64,000 nucleotides of DNA from Dillenia suffruticosa (GCA_033439265.1 JAVTVX010000019.1:7075501-7139500), one strand, 5' to 3'; positions 35,884 through 48,556 are shown, numbered from the stretch's first letter. Numbers and translations are program-made. The notes: a model not told the origin generated them from the letters alone.

Positions 35884-37999
35884 CAAATGTTTCAAGGATT
35901 CATGATCCGTACGAATCACAAATTCTTTCGGCCACAAATAATGTTGCCATGTCTCCAAAGCTCGAACCAAGGCGTACAATTCTTTGTCATAGGTAGGATA
36001 GTTAAATGCAGCCCTGCTTAACTTCTCGCTAAAGTATGCAAGTGATCTTTCATCCTATGTAAGAACAACACCTATACCTACACCAGAAGCATCACATTCA
36101 ATTTCAAATGTTTTAGAAAAGTTCGGTAAAGCAAGTAAAGGTGTATGAGTAAGTTTATGTTTAATAAGTTGAAACGCCTTCTCTTGCTCTTCACTCCATT
36201 GAAATGCAACGTTTTTCTTGATGACTTGCGTAAGCGGTGCAGCGATAGTGCTAAAATCTTTCACGAACCTCCTGTAAAAATTAGCAAGACCATGAAAACT
36301 TCTAACATTACCTATATTGGAGGGGGTTGGCCATTCTTGGATGGCTTTGATCTTCTCTTCATCTACCTTGATGCCTTTAGCACTCACAACCCAGAAAAAC
36401 AAGCTTGTCGGTGCAGAAGGTACACCTTTTGAGGTTAGCATATAAATTTTCTTTTCTAAGTACATCCAAAACCGAATGCAAATGTGATACATGATCATGC
36501 AAACTTTTGTTGTATATCAAAATATCATCAAAATAAACAACAACGAATTTACCAATAAAAGCACGCAAAACATGATTCATTAAGCGCATAAATGTACTAG
36601 GAGCATTGGTTAATCCAAAGGGCATAACTAACCACTCATACAACCCAATTTAGTTTTAAAAGCTGTTTTCCATTCATCTCCTTCTTTCATTCGTATTTGA
36701 TGATATCCACTCTTAAGATTAATTTTAGAAAACACACAAGCACCATGCAACTCATCTAACATGTCATCTAAACGAGAAATAGGGTGTCGATATCTTACCG
36801 TTATGTTGTTAATGGCTCGGCAGTCAACACACATCCTCCATGTTCCATCTTTCTTAGGTACCAAAATCACCGGAACTGCACATGGACTCATACTTTCTCT
36901 CACATGCCCCTTTTCCATCAACTCTTCGACTTGTCTTTGAAGCTCCTTCGCCTCTTCTGGATTGCTTCTATATGCTGGACGATTTGGAATTGATGCACCG
37001 GGTATGAAATCAATTTGATGTTCAATCCCTTGGATAGGTAGCAAACCTTGGGGTAGCTCTTCAGGAAACACATCTTCGAATTCCTGCAAAAGAGAAACAA
37101 TAACACTCGGCAAAGAAGGGTTAAGTTGGTCAGTGTTTAAAAGGAATTCCTTGTACGTAAGTACAATCAGTGGCCGTCTTGAGAGTATCGCTCGTTTAAC
37201 CTCACTTGTTTTGGCATAGAAATTCTTTTGTTTTCTCTCGGATTTTACCTCATCGGCCGAACTTTCCTCTCTTTTCTCTTTCTCATCAAATTCGGCCTTT
37301 CTCTCTTCTTTTCTCTCTTTTTTCTCTTCTCTCAACTCATTTTGATCTTTTTGTTTCTGTTGCTCACTCAATTTTTGCAACCTCACTCGGTCTTCATAGA
37401 CTTGCTTTGGTGTCATCGGAATTAGAGTGATTTTTCGTTGGTTGAACATGAATGAATATTTGTTGGTGAAGTCGTCATGTTGCACATGTCGATCAAATTG
37501 CCAAGGCCTTCCTAACAAAATATGCCCAGCTTGCATTGGCACCACATCATATAACACATCATCTTCATATTTCCCAATCCGGAATGGTACAACAACTTGT
37601 TTTGTAACCCTCACTTCTCCACTATCATTCAACCATTGTAGCTTGTATGGTTGAGAATGTTTAGTGGTTGACAAGTTCAGCTTTTCTACTAAAGTCTTAC
37701 TTGCAACATTAGTAAAACTACCACCGTCAATGATCAAAATGCATACATTGTCTTTCACATGGCAACGAGTGTGAAAGATATTCTCCCGTTGTACTTCTTC
37801 TTCATCTCCTCTAGCTTGTAAGCTTAAGGCTCGACATGTTACAAGCGTTAACATCTCACCATGTTCAACCCCATACTCCTCAGCTCTGATGGGGACGTCT
37901 TCCAATGGAGGCAAACAATCAATGTCACCTTCATCTTCAGACTCGATTGCACCATTTTCCCGAATCACCATAACTCGCTTGTTTGGACATTGGCTAGCT

Positions 38000-39080
38000 A
38001 TATGTCATCTTCCCTAACACCTGAAGCATTTAATCTCACTAGATCGAGTTAAAGTAGGGGTTGACTTACTTTGAGAAGTCATGGTGGAGATAACTGGTTT
38101 ATGTTCAGGCTTAACTCTGGAGATGGCTGAATTTTCTTCTTTCTTCGGATAGCTCATTCTCCAAGATGTTGCATTCGGAATCTGTGGTGTTGGTTTTGGT
38201 CGCGTGTTACCTCTTTTGAGCTGCCTTTCAACCTTGATTGCCATATATACTAAATCCTCCAACTCCACATAATGGTGAAGCTCGATCGTGTTGGCAATCT
38301 CTCGATTTAAACCATTCAAAAATCTAGCCATCGTCGCTCTCTATCTTCTTCCATATTAGCTCGAATTATAGTCATCTCCATCTCTTTGTAATACTCATCT
38401 ACGCTTCGATTACTTTGGTGGAGACTCTGTAACTTAAGATATAAATCCCTATAGTAATGACTCGGCACAAATCGTCGTCTCATCACCCTCTTCATCTCAC
38501 CCCAAGTTTCAATGGGTCGATCCCCATTCTGCCGTCTATTGATGCACAACTGATCTTACCATACAATTGCATAATCAGTAAACTCAATAACAGCAAGTTT
38601 AACCTTCTTTAATTCAGAATAGCTGTGACAATCAAAAACTAACTCAATCTTCTTTTCCCACTCAAGATATGCTTCGGGATCACTTTTACCTTGAAACGAC
38701 AGAATTTTCATCTTGATACTACCTAAGTTGTTGTCTACCCGATTATTAACTTCTCTATTTCGACTAAGTCTCCTATGACTACCCACTGATAACCTATCAA
38801 ACTCCTCTTCTAACCCATCCCCTTCAAACTCATCCACAACTTCAGTTTCTCTTTGATGAAACCTATTCCTCCTGGAGGGGGTTGGCACTAATGATGGTTG
38901 TCCCCTTTGCGACCCCTCTTCCACCTTATCCAACCTTTCATATATAAGATCTAACTCCCTCTTCATCATCCGTCTCATCTCCCCCATTAATGCTTGTAGT
39001 TGTAGATTCGACACAACCTGTGGTTGAACCTCCTTACTTATGTTATCTTTTTGATTTTGAGTCATGATTGAAATCTGCAA
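38000..39080 (-). pseudogene. gag: Gag of chromovirus D
   Basis: Capsid/nucleocapsid gene with the start at either MQISIMTQ (39,080) or the internal Met at 39,065. The N-terminal part is charged and coiled-coil-like (LMGEMRRMMKRELDLIYERL). It is followed by the retrotransposon gag domain (FQGKSDPEAYLEWEKKIELV, then RRRFVPSHYYRDLYLKLQSL and SVDEYYKEME). An in-frame TAA interrupts it near 38,554 and a frame change lies near 38,330. The zinc knuckle (about 38,005-38,030) should be CX2CX4HX4C, but two stop codons sit within it, after CFRC and before HIASQC. The protein therefore cannot be made in one piece. Confidence 0.85.
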
Positions 39081-39800
39081 GACAATGTTAGAATAAAATA
39101 GGAAAGAAACTCACCACACTCCCTCACGTATTTCACTCAAAAATAATGATTCACTCAAATCCACTCGTGTTTCACTCTATGTATTTGGCTTTTATTTTTA
39201 ATGAATTCTCTCTTGCCTTTTACCTACTTCACTTAGTCAAGTTCTTTATTGAACTCGAGAACTCAACTCAAAAATAATTGTCTTGTGAAATTCAATTACT
39301 TATATAGAAGAAAGTAGTAAATTTAAAAAGAAATTTCTAAATTAGAAAGGAAACAACCAAGGAATGAGATAAATAAGGAATGTGAACAAATAAAGAAGTA
39401 GTTTATGAAAGGAGAACAAATATGGAATATTTGAATTTGGGTAAGTGTACAAATAAGGAAATATTTCAAACCCAACCAAAAAAAATTTAGAAAATTCTAA
39501 TTCAAATTTGGTAATAACACTTTAAAATGTACCAAATTTAAACAAAATCACAAAATGGAGAATTATCAATTTTGCAAAATTTGAAAACTGCCCTTTTTTT
39601 TCACGGCCTCTTCTTTTTTTTTTTTTCACGGCCTCTTTTTTTTTGTGGGTCTTTTTTTTTGCCCTTCTTTTCTTTTTTTGGGAATATGACAGCACAAAAA
39701 TAAAAAATAAGAAATAAACCAACGAATGAAGAGTTTTTAGAGACAAAAAAAGAAAAAAAATTAAATAAGAATAATTCGAAGGAAAAAAAAACCTGAATTG
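39081..39800 (-). other. Leader region of chromovirus D with T-rich low complexity
   Basis: Non-coding leader between primer-binding site and gag. 39,592-39,682 is a string of T-runs separated by a duplicated cacggcctct unit. Open frames here are low-complexity and not called. Confidence 0.7.
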
Positions 39801-39812
39801 GCTTTGATACTA
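39801..39812 (-). other. Primer-binding site of chromovirus D (degenerate)
   Basis: TAGTATCAAAGC on the minus strand, 10 of 12 matches to the initiator tRNA-Met complement TGGTATCAGAGC, two bases from the 5' LTR. Confidence 0.75.
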
Positions 39813-39814
39813 AC

Positions 39815-40588
39815 TGATGTGAACCCGTTGGGTATAAAAACCCTAGAACCCACGAACAAGTTAATTTAGCCCAGAAATCGTCCCAACGAATTATTTGAAC
39901 CGGTGGAATTAAAAAGCTCAACCCTTGTCCTAAAGGAGGAAGAACCTAAGGTATATAATCTTAGACCCGTTTCTCACTAGATCAAGAACCTTGGTATAAA
40001 GATGGAATGAATGACACCCACAATCTAGATGGTTTGAAACTTAGATTGATAAGTCAAAGAACTAAACAAGACTCATATCTTGAATAAGTTCAAAATTCTC
40101 AAAAGAATAAAACCTGTGTGAAGCATCCTCACAATTTTATTAATTCTCTCCAAAGTGTTGTTTTACACAATGTATAATGACCTATTTATAGTCTAAAGGT
40201 AAAAACATAATTGGCAACTAAAAATTTAGTAACTCTCTAAACAATAAAAAATTAGGAAACTAAACATAAGTTACAAAAAAAATAAAAATTAGGAAATTAA
40301 ATAAATCAAACTATTTTGATCAAGTCTTGCTGCTATTTTTCTTCATTTTCGTCCTCCCTTGGTCTTGGGTAGTTTTGGGCCTTTTATTCTTCCAACTGGG
40401 CTTGTATAAGCATAATTAAGGCCCCTTTTGGTTCTATATTTATTTGGACTCTAATTTCTTATTGTAAAGCCCCCTGAATTAAGTTATTCAGTGCTTCTTT
40501 GAATCTTTTAACTCGGGTCTTTGTCACCGGCCCAACTGGGACTTGAGTTGGGTCTCGTGAATTCCTTGCAATCTTGATGATCTCATCA
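39815..40588 (-). repeat. 5' LTR of chromovirus D
   Basis: Aligns end to end with 33,908-34,655. Carries an extra 24 bp in the part that codes the pol tail, and the same TATA context at about 40,180-40,194. This is the LTR from which the element would be transcribed leftwards. Confidence 0.88.
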
Positions 40589-40689
40589 TTAAAGGTCTCA
40601 GGCTCCCTTAAAGTATTAGGTGTTGGTGGAGTCTCAGGTGGTGCGAGTTTAGCTCCATATCTCACTGATCTACCGCGTCTAGGCGGCAT
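40459..40689 (-). pseudogene. Chimeric 76-codon frame: C gag start fused to D LTR-encoded pol tail
   Basis: The frame opens at the gag ATG of element C (MPPRRGRSVRYGAKLAPPE; 40,689-40,589) and crosses at 40,588 into the 5' LTR of element D, where it reads the CRM-type pol tail (VTKTRVKRFKEALNNLIQGA) to a stop at 40,459. The gag N-terminus is genuine C sequence. The continuation is an accident of insertion. Its start is the natural C gag start, about 225 bases from the 5' LTR of C. No function is claimed. Confidence 0.8.
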
Positions 40690-40894
40690 AATTCTGCAAA
40701 AAGAATTCTCTATGAGATATGTTTCAGGAATTAGGGTTAGCTACGGATTAACTAAACCCCTAAAATGGGTGAACTCAATTCCTAAGACCATATGCAAGGA
40801 TATATATGACTATATGAAACTCTCATGCATTAAGAACTTTAAATACATTCATACTTAGGAAACGTCTTACATAGATATACAGGTCTCAACCTAG

Positions 40895-40906
40895 GCTCTG
40901 ATACCA
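40895..40906 (-). other. Primer-binding site of chromovirus C
   Basis: TGGTATCAGAGC on the minus strand, an exact initiator tRNA-Met complement, seven bases from the 5' LTR. The stretch 40,690-40,894 between it and the gag start is the leader. Confidence 0.85.
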
Positions 40907-40913
40907 ACTGAAC

Positions 40914-43900
40914 TGTCATGCCCCGAATCAGAGCCATGAATAGCCGCCCGTTATCCCGGATGTTGACTTTCTATAACCAAACGAGTAGAACCTCCCCATA
41001 AGTCGGAAGTCTATCAAATATAATATATCGACCTGTTACATATCTATATACATAGGCCAGCCCGACTACAATCAACAATTTCCTCAGATCATCCAATCCC
41101 TGTCAACCATTCAGGATAACGTAAGGCTAACAATAGTCCTACACCAGATCTCTACTGCCATGCCCCCATCAAAGGTATGAACAGTCATCAGTTACCCCTC
41201 CTGTGATTTAGAGGTGGCACCGAGCGAATCTAGAGGACACTTCTAGAATATGACACATTTACCAAAGTAAATGTACACAATAGTACAAATCATGCCTCAA
41301 TGCAATAGAATAGAATTGAGAGTTTCAATAAGATACACATAAATTTACGTACAGCCATCCCTTTTTATATACAATGGTCTATCTACAATCCCAATACACA
41401 AATATACAATTTTATTGGCAAATCCTTCCTAATATCATATTAAGTACCAAATCAATAGTCTCGATCTCCAATAAAAGCCTCATGCGCTGAGAAGTCTCAA
41501 CACGTCCCACTATAGTTATCTCTGTACACAACAGGAAATAATGGGTGAGTATCAAGAAAGATACCCAGTGAGTGAGAGGGTATATATCATGTGTTTAATG
41601 TGTCGGTGAAAAATAAAGTATCAAAGTTCTCAATAATTCCACATATTGTAAGAAATCGTGTATAATACTCAATTTATCATAAATCATTCTTTTCACATAC
41701 ATTTCAAACATATATGTATTCATAACATCAAATCATATTGAATAGAGCGTGCCAAAATCAGTCTTGGCAAGGGTCGACCGTGACCAATGACAGGTGCATT
41801 GGGGGTTTTGTATGTAATAGGTTAGAAAATTTTTCTACCTCGACGTTGGCGACGGACCTCATCAGGTGTTAGACTACGGTGCACCATAGCCCTCTCCCTT
41901 ATGGGTTCAACCTGACTAGTACCGTATCGAATCACAATACATTTACCATTTTCCGATATCATGTGGGATACCTTCCGCAGAAGCGTATCCGTATCGGGTA
42001 CAAATATGAATCACCCTACATATGCATCCTTGTAGCTACGGAATAAGATTTATCCATTACAAAGTTATCATCATCACATGCTAGGCCCTCGGCCTATGTA
42101 AAATATTATCATCAAATCAATTACATGCCATGTCACATTTCTCAAGCAATGTCAATCATTTCCATAAGGATGATTCATAAAACATGTATAAATCAAATGC
42201 AATTGCACGGTTTCGTATTTTAAAACTCGTTTGGATGCATATACAACACGTATAAACATGTTTGTGGATACTCTATGAATTCATAAAAACATTTCATAAT
42301 TCATTGAAAATTTCACATCACATATTCATTAAATCATGTTTGCGTCATAAATATTTTAAAACATGATATTGTGCATCAGACACATAATATAATAAATTTC
42401 ACTCACAGTATATGGGAAGGTTTGCCACTCTCGACACGAATCTCTAGGCATATAAAAATGCTCCCCTTAATATCACTAATGAGACTCTATAAACATAATG
42501 TAGAACATGTGTCATTTAAGAGGTTATATAATGCGTATATGATGATGTAAATGTGATGCAGCCCTAGTTACAGACAAATCTAGGGTTTTTTTTTTAAAAT
42601 CTAATCTCACATCATTCTCGAGAATCGACGATAAGTTCCTCAACCGGGGTTGGAATTGGGAAATTCCAATTTTTATGGTTGGCTCACATAAAAACTCACA
42701 CTTTTCGTGTTGAAATTATCTCCAAAATCTCGGTGAAAGATTTCTTAAAGTTCATATTTTTAAACCAATCTAACTCTTACTTTTTATTTTGTCATGTTTT
42801 AGCAAATCTCTCATATTTCACCACCTACTCATGCAAATACTCTGATTTTTTTTGCTGTCCAGATTTTGCTATTGGTTTCCCTATCAAACTAACTTTAAAT
42901 GACCCCAATTTTTAACATGTTATAGTTTAGGATGTCTACAAACTATCCATAAAAAATTCACAAAAAACTACTAAGGTTTGCCTAGGCATTCTTGGACTCA
43001 CGTACTTGTTTTCTCATGGTTGCACACACAAACACCACATACATGAAATTTTCCACTCAAATTCCAGTACACATATATCACACAAACACACCTCATTCTT
43101 AGTTATTTTGTGCATGTATATAACTCATCTTCCTTAGCAATTTCCATCACACAACACCTTACCCATTCAATCGTCAATATACACATTTAACCATCACAAT
43201 ATATACATACATTCTGCACACATGAACTACACTTAAACTCCCACAATTTCAGCATGCAACTCATGATTCATACTCCAATTTCAAAATCAAATATAAGAGA
43301 CTTTCAACACACATTGCAACCATATGAATGCCATATTTTCAGCACACCTTAGGACCATTTTCAGGACAATTTCAGTCATTAGAAGTGTCAAAATTCAGCA
43401 CATGCACAAGGTAATAAATGGCAAAATTTCTCCATCAATGTGTGCACAAATGGAACCCAATTTCTGTATACTAAATGCACATAAACTAGGGACAAATTTC
43501 AATATGATTTAGGCCACCAACAAAGGTTAAAATTCCTGCACATAAGTCCATGGTTTCCTCATCCCAAAATGAAGCCAAATTAAGACCAAAATCCAATCCT
43601 CCTAAACTGAATTTTTTTTTTTGCACATCTTCTTAGGGTTTTCAGCCATTGATTACTTAAACTAGGTTCAAGTCATCACATAAGATCACCAACATAAGGT
43701 TCTCACAAAGGCATCATGTGCAGAATTTTTCTCTTCCTCCAAACTTCTCCATTTTCGGCAAACTAAGGTTCCCTAACCTAAGCTTCTCCTTTTTACTTCA
43801 AATTTGGATATGTTATACTAGAGAATGGAGGGAGTTTACCTTATGAACTACAGGTTCATTAAAGCCTTGGAAGGACAAGTTTTGCTCCTCCCCTTTAATT

Positions 43901-44974
43901 TTCGGCCCCTCCTAGATCTGCGATGTAGAGTGCTCCTTTTTAACTGGTTTTTGGATATGTTGTAATAGGCTTAGAGTAGAGAAAAACCATGTAAAAACAT
44001 TGAGTGGTTGTTTGGAGGAAATCACTTCTCCACCTAGGCTAGGTTTCGGCCAAGAAAAGAGAGGAGAAGAAGATTTTTGTGCTTTGGTTCCTTGGGCAAG
44101 GCTTTCTTTCCCTTTCTCCCTCTCTCTCACGTTGTCTTTCGCAATTCTAAAGGGGCCAACCATGGTTAAGTCAATTTCTAATCATAGTTGATTTAATTAA
44201 CTTAACTCTAGTTGAATTTTACTATTGTTAATTAACTAGTGTTAATTTCTTCCAATCATGTAGTGCCACTTGTCAAGACCACACAAATCCAATGAAGTAT
44301 ATTTACACACTTCAAGAGCATTAATTGCTTGTCCTTTATACCTATCCACTTGTTAACACGTGATCCAAAATCGGTTAAAGTTACTATTTATCTCAAAAAT
44401 CTAAAATCACATACGAGACCTAGATTTCATGTTGAGTCCAATGCCGTTAGCTTCGCGTTAATCTGAGGTCGCTTGATCGCCCAAATGTCCTTCGGAGTGA
44501 ACAAAATCCTTGATCGGTCAAAATTTGACCTCGACCTCGAAATGCATGAAATCTCACCTCAAACTCCGTTTTACCCATAGATTTAAAAAATATAGGTCTT
44601 GGGTGGAAATAAGACAAGAAATAAGATGTTTGCTCGAATAAATTTCAATTCTGCCAAAAATTAGGGTTTTTCGGTTGAAAATTTCAAAACACCGAGCATT
44701 TTTGCACTACGGCTTAAATTTCACTTTCGCTCCTCGACCCTTCACTTTTAAAGTGAATTTAGCATGCATATATCTCACGGCATCAAATTTGCACGTGTAG
44801 TTTTCATTTTGGCTTAGTAACAAAAATTTTCGTTCTCGGTGATTTAGCCGTACAATTTTTCGAGCGATTTTCAAAACAGAACAGTTCGTAGTGAATTTTG
44901 GCCCATGAAAACATGATCAATATCATATAAACAGAAGAGTATAATATGAAAGATACTGAAGTGTCGGTGTTACA
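40914..44974 (-). repeat. 5' LTR of chromovirus C
   Basis: Runs from tgtcatgccccgaat to gtgttaca on the plus strand, 4,061 bp. Shorter than the 3' LTR by an internal deletion at about 42,845-42,860, where a T-run joins sequence found 1.1 kb further on in the other copy. Confidence 0.88.
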
Positions 44975-47309
44975 AAAGGGTTCTAAAATACAAAGTGTCA
45001 ACCCAAGTATGTCTAGTATCGTAGAGTTCAATTTGGTTATTCATTTGGTGGGTGTCAATCCAAGAAAAATTAACGTTACCTACTTCACAAAATACGAATA
45101 TATAACGAGTAGGGTCATCTCATCAAGGAATAGTGGATTCATTTTTTTAAGAAAATAAAAATATTGGGGGCGATGATTAACTAAGCTAATGATTTAAGAA
45201 AATAAATAATTAACTAAAGGAAAATAAATAACTTAAAATTTGAAAGAGTAAAATTCAATGGAAAATAAGCTTCTAGTCAAAAGAATTATATCCACATTGA
45301 TTCAAATTAATTCATCATCAATTTACCTAATGAACTCAACAAATCATAAATAAATTGATTATAGTCATTCAACAACCGTCGAACAACCAATCTCTTCTTA
45401 CCTCATCGATAATTAAGTGAAACTCATTAATTATTTTTCTAATCAAAAGACAATCCTAGTCAAACAAATTAGATTTAGTTTTTCGACTGTATTAAGAACT
45501 AGAGAGATCCAATTTTAATTAACAAACACACAAACGAGTTTATTTAAATTAAATTATTTAATTCCATGATATAGATTAGACTACTTGCGAGGTCATGAAA
45601 TTATGTCATGTACCACTATATTAAAACAAACAAACAATTACAAATTTACTGTTTTAATTAGTTGTGGATTATTCTAAAATTATTAAATATTAGCCACTTA
45701 TTCAATAAATGCAAAAAGATCATAAATACTAGAGTACAAGAATTAAATAAATATCTATGAAGTGTTGATTCAATATACTCAATTAGATCTCACAAATGAT
45801 TAAGAATCAGAATTTCAATAACCCTTCAACTAAAAAAAAAAACTTAAAAACAAAGTATGAAGGAAAAAGAACTCAAGAAAAATAAATAAATTTTGTAGAG
45901 AAAATACTACAAATGTATCTCCCCTTTTGGAGGAGTTTAATCACGCTTTTATAGGAGTAGGTTTACTATTTTTAGGGATTGTCTTCCTAAATCTTAGTAA
46001 CTACTAAAAGGAAAAGTCTTACTAAAAGAAAATAACCTAATTGGTTGAAAAGGGAAACTTCTTAAAAGATAAAATATTTTGAAAGGTGGGCTTCCTATAT
46101 ATTAGTAATAAGTCAACATAGTGAGAATCTTCAATGTTTTTAAAACGGGGTCAAATTTTCTGTGTGATCGCGTGCAGAGAAAGGGATGCTGCTGACTTGG
46201 CCTCCAGAAGAATCCTTCAGTGAATCTCAAAATCCATATGTCTACATATTAAGGTAAGAGTGCCGTTGTCTACAATTTTCTCCTCATATGCATCAATGTT
46301 CCAAATTAACTCATTTTTTCTTCACTTTTCTTCATAACTCTTTTCTATCAATTCTAAAATATAAGATATTATAAAATACAACCATTAATATAATAATTAT
46401 CCAAAAATAAAGCAAAATGGACATAAATCATTATACCAATTTACACCACATCATCATTCCATGCTACTCTGCATGCCTGCAAAAAGGAGGGAGAAAAGGT
46501 CTGCCAAACACTAGGCCAAGCAAGGATAAAAAAAAACCCCTGAAAACATATAAGCATGCTTTTAATGACATCATCGCAAAATAATATGAAATATGGATGT
46601 AGGAGTCATAAACTTGCTAAATCTATAACCATATATCAAGGACAAAAGGCATGCTTTCTTCATTAACATGGCAAGGTATACAATCATTATTTACTCCATA
46701 AGAATAAGATATATATAAAAAATCATGCTTAACATAAAATAAGCACATATGCAGCTTCTTTACTCATTATATCATAATGAAACTATAAGTCAAGCAATGC
46801 TAACATATGTTATTAATGGACACCATGTTGTGCATAAACCATGAATTTGAGACTAAAGCTCATTAAAGGAGTTGGTAACATTCAAATGTCCATTCGTGGT
46901 ATGACGATAACAATAACATGAAATAAAAGGGGGAAAGAGTCCAAAGAGTATGAATTTTCGATTCACCCCAACCCCTAGTCATACAAGGAGCTTGTCGAAT
47001 TAGGAAGTTCACTTTGCTAACTCCAAGAGGGAGGTTTCTATGATAATTTCTTTTTCATTCTAAGAAGTCTCTCATAGTCTTCCCTTTTCTTAACATTCAT
47101 CCTCTTAAGTGATGTTACTTTCCTATCCATTTCTTTGTTTGTTTGTTTGTAATCTACTTACTAAGTAGGTGCACTTGCCTTCAAAACTGGGAAGGTTGCC
47201 TCATGAGTAGTAGCTCTATGTCCGAGAGTTATTTCCTATGACCTTACTACTGTGGAAGGTGCATCTCCCTTTGAAACTATAAAGGTTACCTTATAAGCAG
47301 TGTCACTAC
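44975..47309. other. Unassigned AT-rich sequence between elements C and H
   Basis: No gene is supported on either strand. 45,900-45,970 has a TATA-like CTATAAAAG on the minus strand beside a ctccccttttggaggag hairpin, which could be the promoter part of an old LTR, but no second copy or coding region was found. 46,860-47,309 gives no recognisable protein. Confidence 0.35.
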
Positions 47310-48556
47310 TGTAACACCGACACTACGGTGTCTGTAATTTAATTATATAGAGAGAAATTTATTTATTTAAATTGATTTTTGATTTTGGGGTATTTAAATT
47401 AAATTTTGGTATATTTTAATTTGTCGAATCCGCGAATCAAAATAAACCATGTTTTTACAAAAAATTTAAATTTTAGTGAAGTGTGGGTGTAAAGACATAT
47501 ATATATATAAATTAAAAAAAAAAAGAAGAGAGAGAGGAGATGCTGCGTTTTGGAGTGAAACGCAGCACCTCCCCTCTTGCCAATTAGGGTTGGAAACCCT
47601 AATTTTAATTTTTTTTCTCTCTCTCTCTCTTCCTCTTTCTCTCTCTCCCTGGCTCTTCACCTCCCGCGGCTGCCTTCTCTCTCCGCCGCGATCGGTCGCT
47701 CACCCCGCCACCTCTCTCCACCGCGAGCAACCGCACCACCACCACCATTTTCTTTTTCTCTCTCTACCTCACTCACGGTCTCTCGCTCACTGTTTTTCTC
47801 TCATTCCACTGCTCACTCTCTCTTTATCTCTTGTGATCTCCCTCCCTCTCGATCGCACTCTGCCGTGAGCTTCCACCGCGATTTGCTACCACCACGAGCA
47901 CACCCAACCACTGCAGCTCCTCCCTCCCTCCCTCCCGCGAGCGTGCCACAACGCGATCCTCCCTACACGAGCACGAGCGCGCCACAGCATGCACTTCCCC
48001 GCGCGAGCGCACCCTAGCGTGAGTGTGCCTGCTCGGGAGTGCGCGCCTGCGCACGAGCATGCACTTATGTACGAGCGCTCGCCTGTGAAGGAGCACGCAA
48101 CCTGCGAGCGCGCCACTGCAATCCAGCCCGCTAACCCTCCAGCCCGCGATAGCCCATGACAGCCCACAAGCCCGCGACAGCCCATGAGCCTGCGCAACCC
48201 GTGAGCCCACTGCGGCCACAAAGCCCACTACGGCCCGTAGCCCGCGAAGCCTACTGCGGCCCTCAGTCCACGATAGCCAGTGACAGCCCGCGAGTATCTG
48301 CGTAGGTAACTGATTCAAGGTTTTGATTTTGTTTTAAGTGTTTATGACCTAACTAATAAATTTTGTCTTGATAGGGAGCATTGTAAATTTTGGAGTGATC
48401 GAGGAGATATTTGGACGAAAGTCTGTGCTCCGAGAAAACCCTAGGTGAAAAAAATTTCTTACCCATTCGATTTATTTGAATGAATATTAGGGTTAAGTTA
48501 AGAAATGAGGAGAAATAGTTGGCGTGCAGGCACTACGCGCCCTGGATAATGCTCAA

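Larger units (their letters stand above)
34487..37971 (-). pseudogene. pol: Pol of chromovirus D: protease, RT, RNase H, integrase, LTR-encoded C-terminus
   Basis: From right to left: the protease site VCILIIDGGSFTNVA; reverse transcriptase (37,100-36,380) with VPVILVPKKDGTWRMCVDCR and the catalytic YFDDILIY; RNase H ([30 protein letters not shown]); integrase with its HHCC part (ESHSGGLMGHFGVAKTL, CSKCITYRQAK) and the end of the core (NRDTKFLSYFW, TDGQTEVVNR). The C-terminal tail (NPSQEEGNDEISK, then VTKAQVKRFKKALNNLIQGA) is coded by the polypurine tract and the 3' LTR. Inactivating changes: the first catalytic Asp of the reverse transcriptase is Asn (KINLKSGYHQI; codon 36,718-36,720); frame breaks near 36,635 and 36,390; a stop near 36,055; and an integrase deletion between PSSPW and PRTIVS that removes the first Asp of the DDE triad. 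Confidence 0.88.
33908..40588 (-). mobile_element. Ty3/gypsy chromovirus D (CRM-like), nested in gag of element C
   Basis: A minus-strand element with 748- and 774-bp LTRs (TGATG...CATCA termini). LTRs differ at about 35 sites including one 24-bp indel (about 95% identity). It splits C's gag, and C's frame continues across the insertion once one copy of the 5-bp duplication (ctaag left, ttaaa right, two transitions apart) is discounted. The protein wording of the reverse transcriptase (ELQRQVEELMEKGHVRESMS), the protease site DGGS, and a pol frame that runs through the polypurine tract into the 3' LTR all match the CRM (centromeric retrotransposon) clade. Several inactivating changes are listed under its genes. 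Confidence 0.88.
23897..44974 (-). mobile_element. Ty3/gypsy chromovirus C (Tekay/Del-like) with 4-5 kb LTRs, hosting element D
   Basis: A minus-strand LTR retrotransposon. Its LTRs begin TGTAACACC and end GGGGCATGACA or GGTGTGACA in element orientation. Flanks aaatg (23,892-23,896) and aaagg (44,975-44,979) are a 5-bp target duplication with one change. The interior, once element D is set aside, runs gag (40,689-40,589 and 33,907-32,582), protease, reverse transcriptase, RNase H, integrase and a C-terminal chromodomain (29,200-29,039). The chromodomain, the two zinc knuckles and the protein wording point to the Tekay/Del clade. LTRs differ by about 10% over the first 200 bp compared. Frameshifts and stops throughout make it inactive. 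Confidence 0.9.

Noticed and set aside
39522-39921. Lys-rich frames on the minus strand
   Set aside because: They come from T-runs in the leader of element D and cross into its LTR; low complexity.
47577-48017. 146-codon Ser/Leu/Pro-rich open frame on the plus strand
   Set aside because: It lies in the (CT)n and GC-rich leader of solo LTR H; composition is dictated by the repeat and an equally long frame exists on the other strand.
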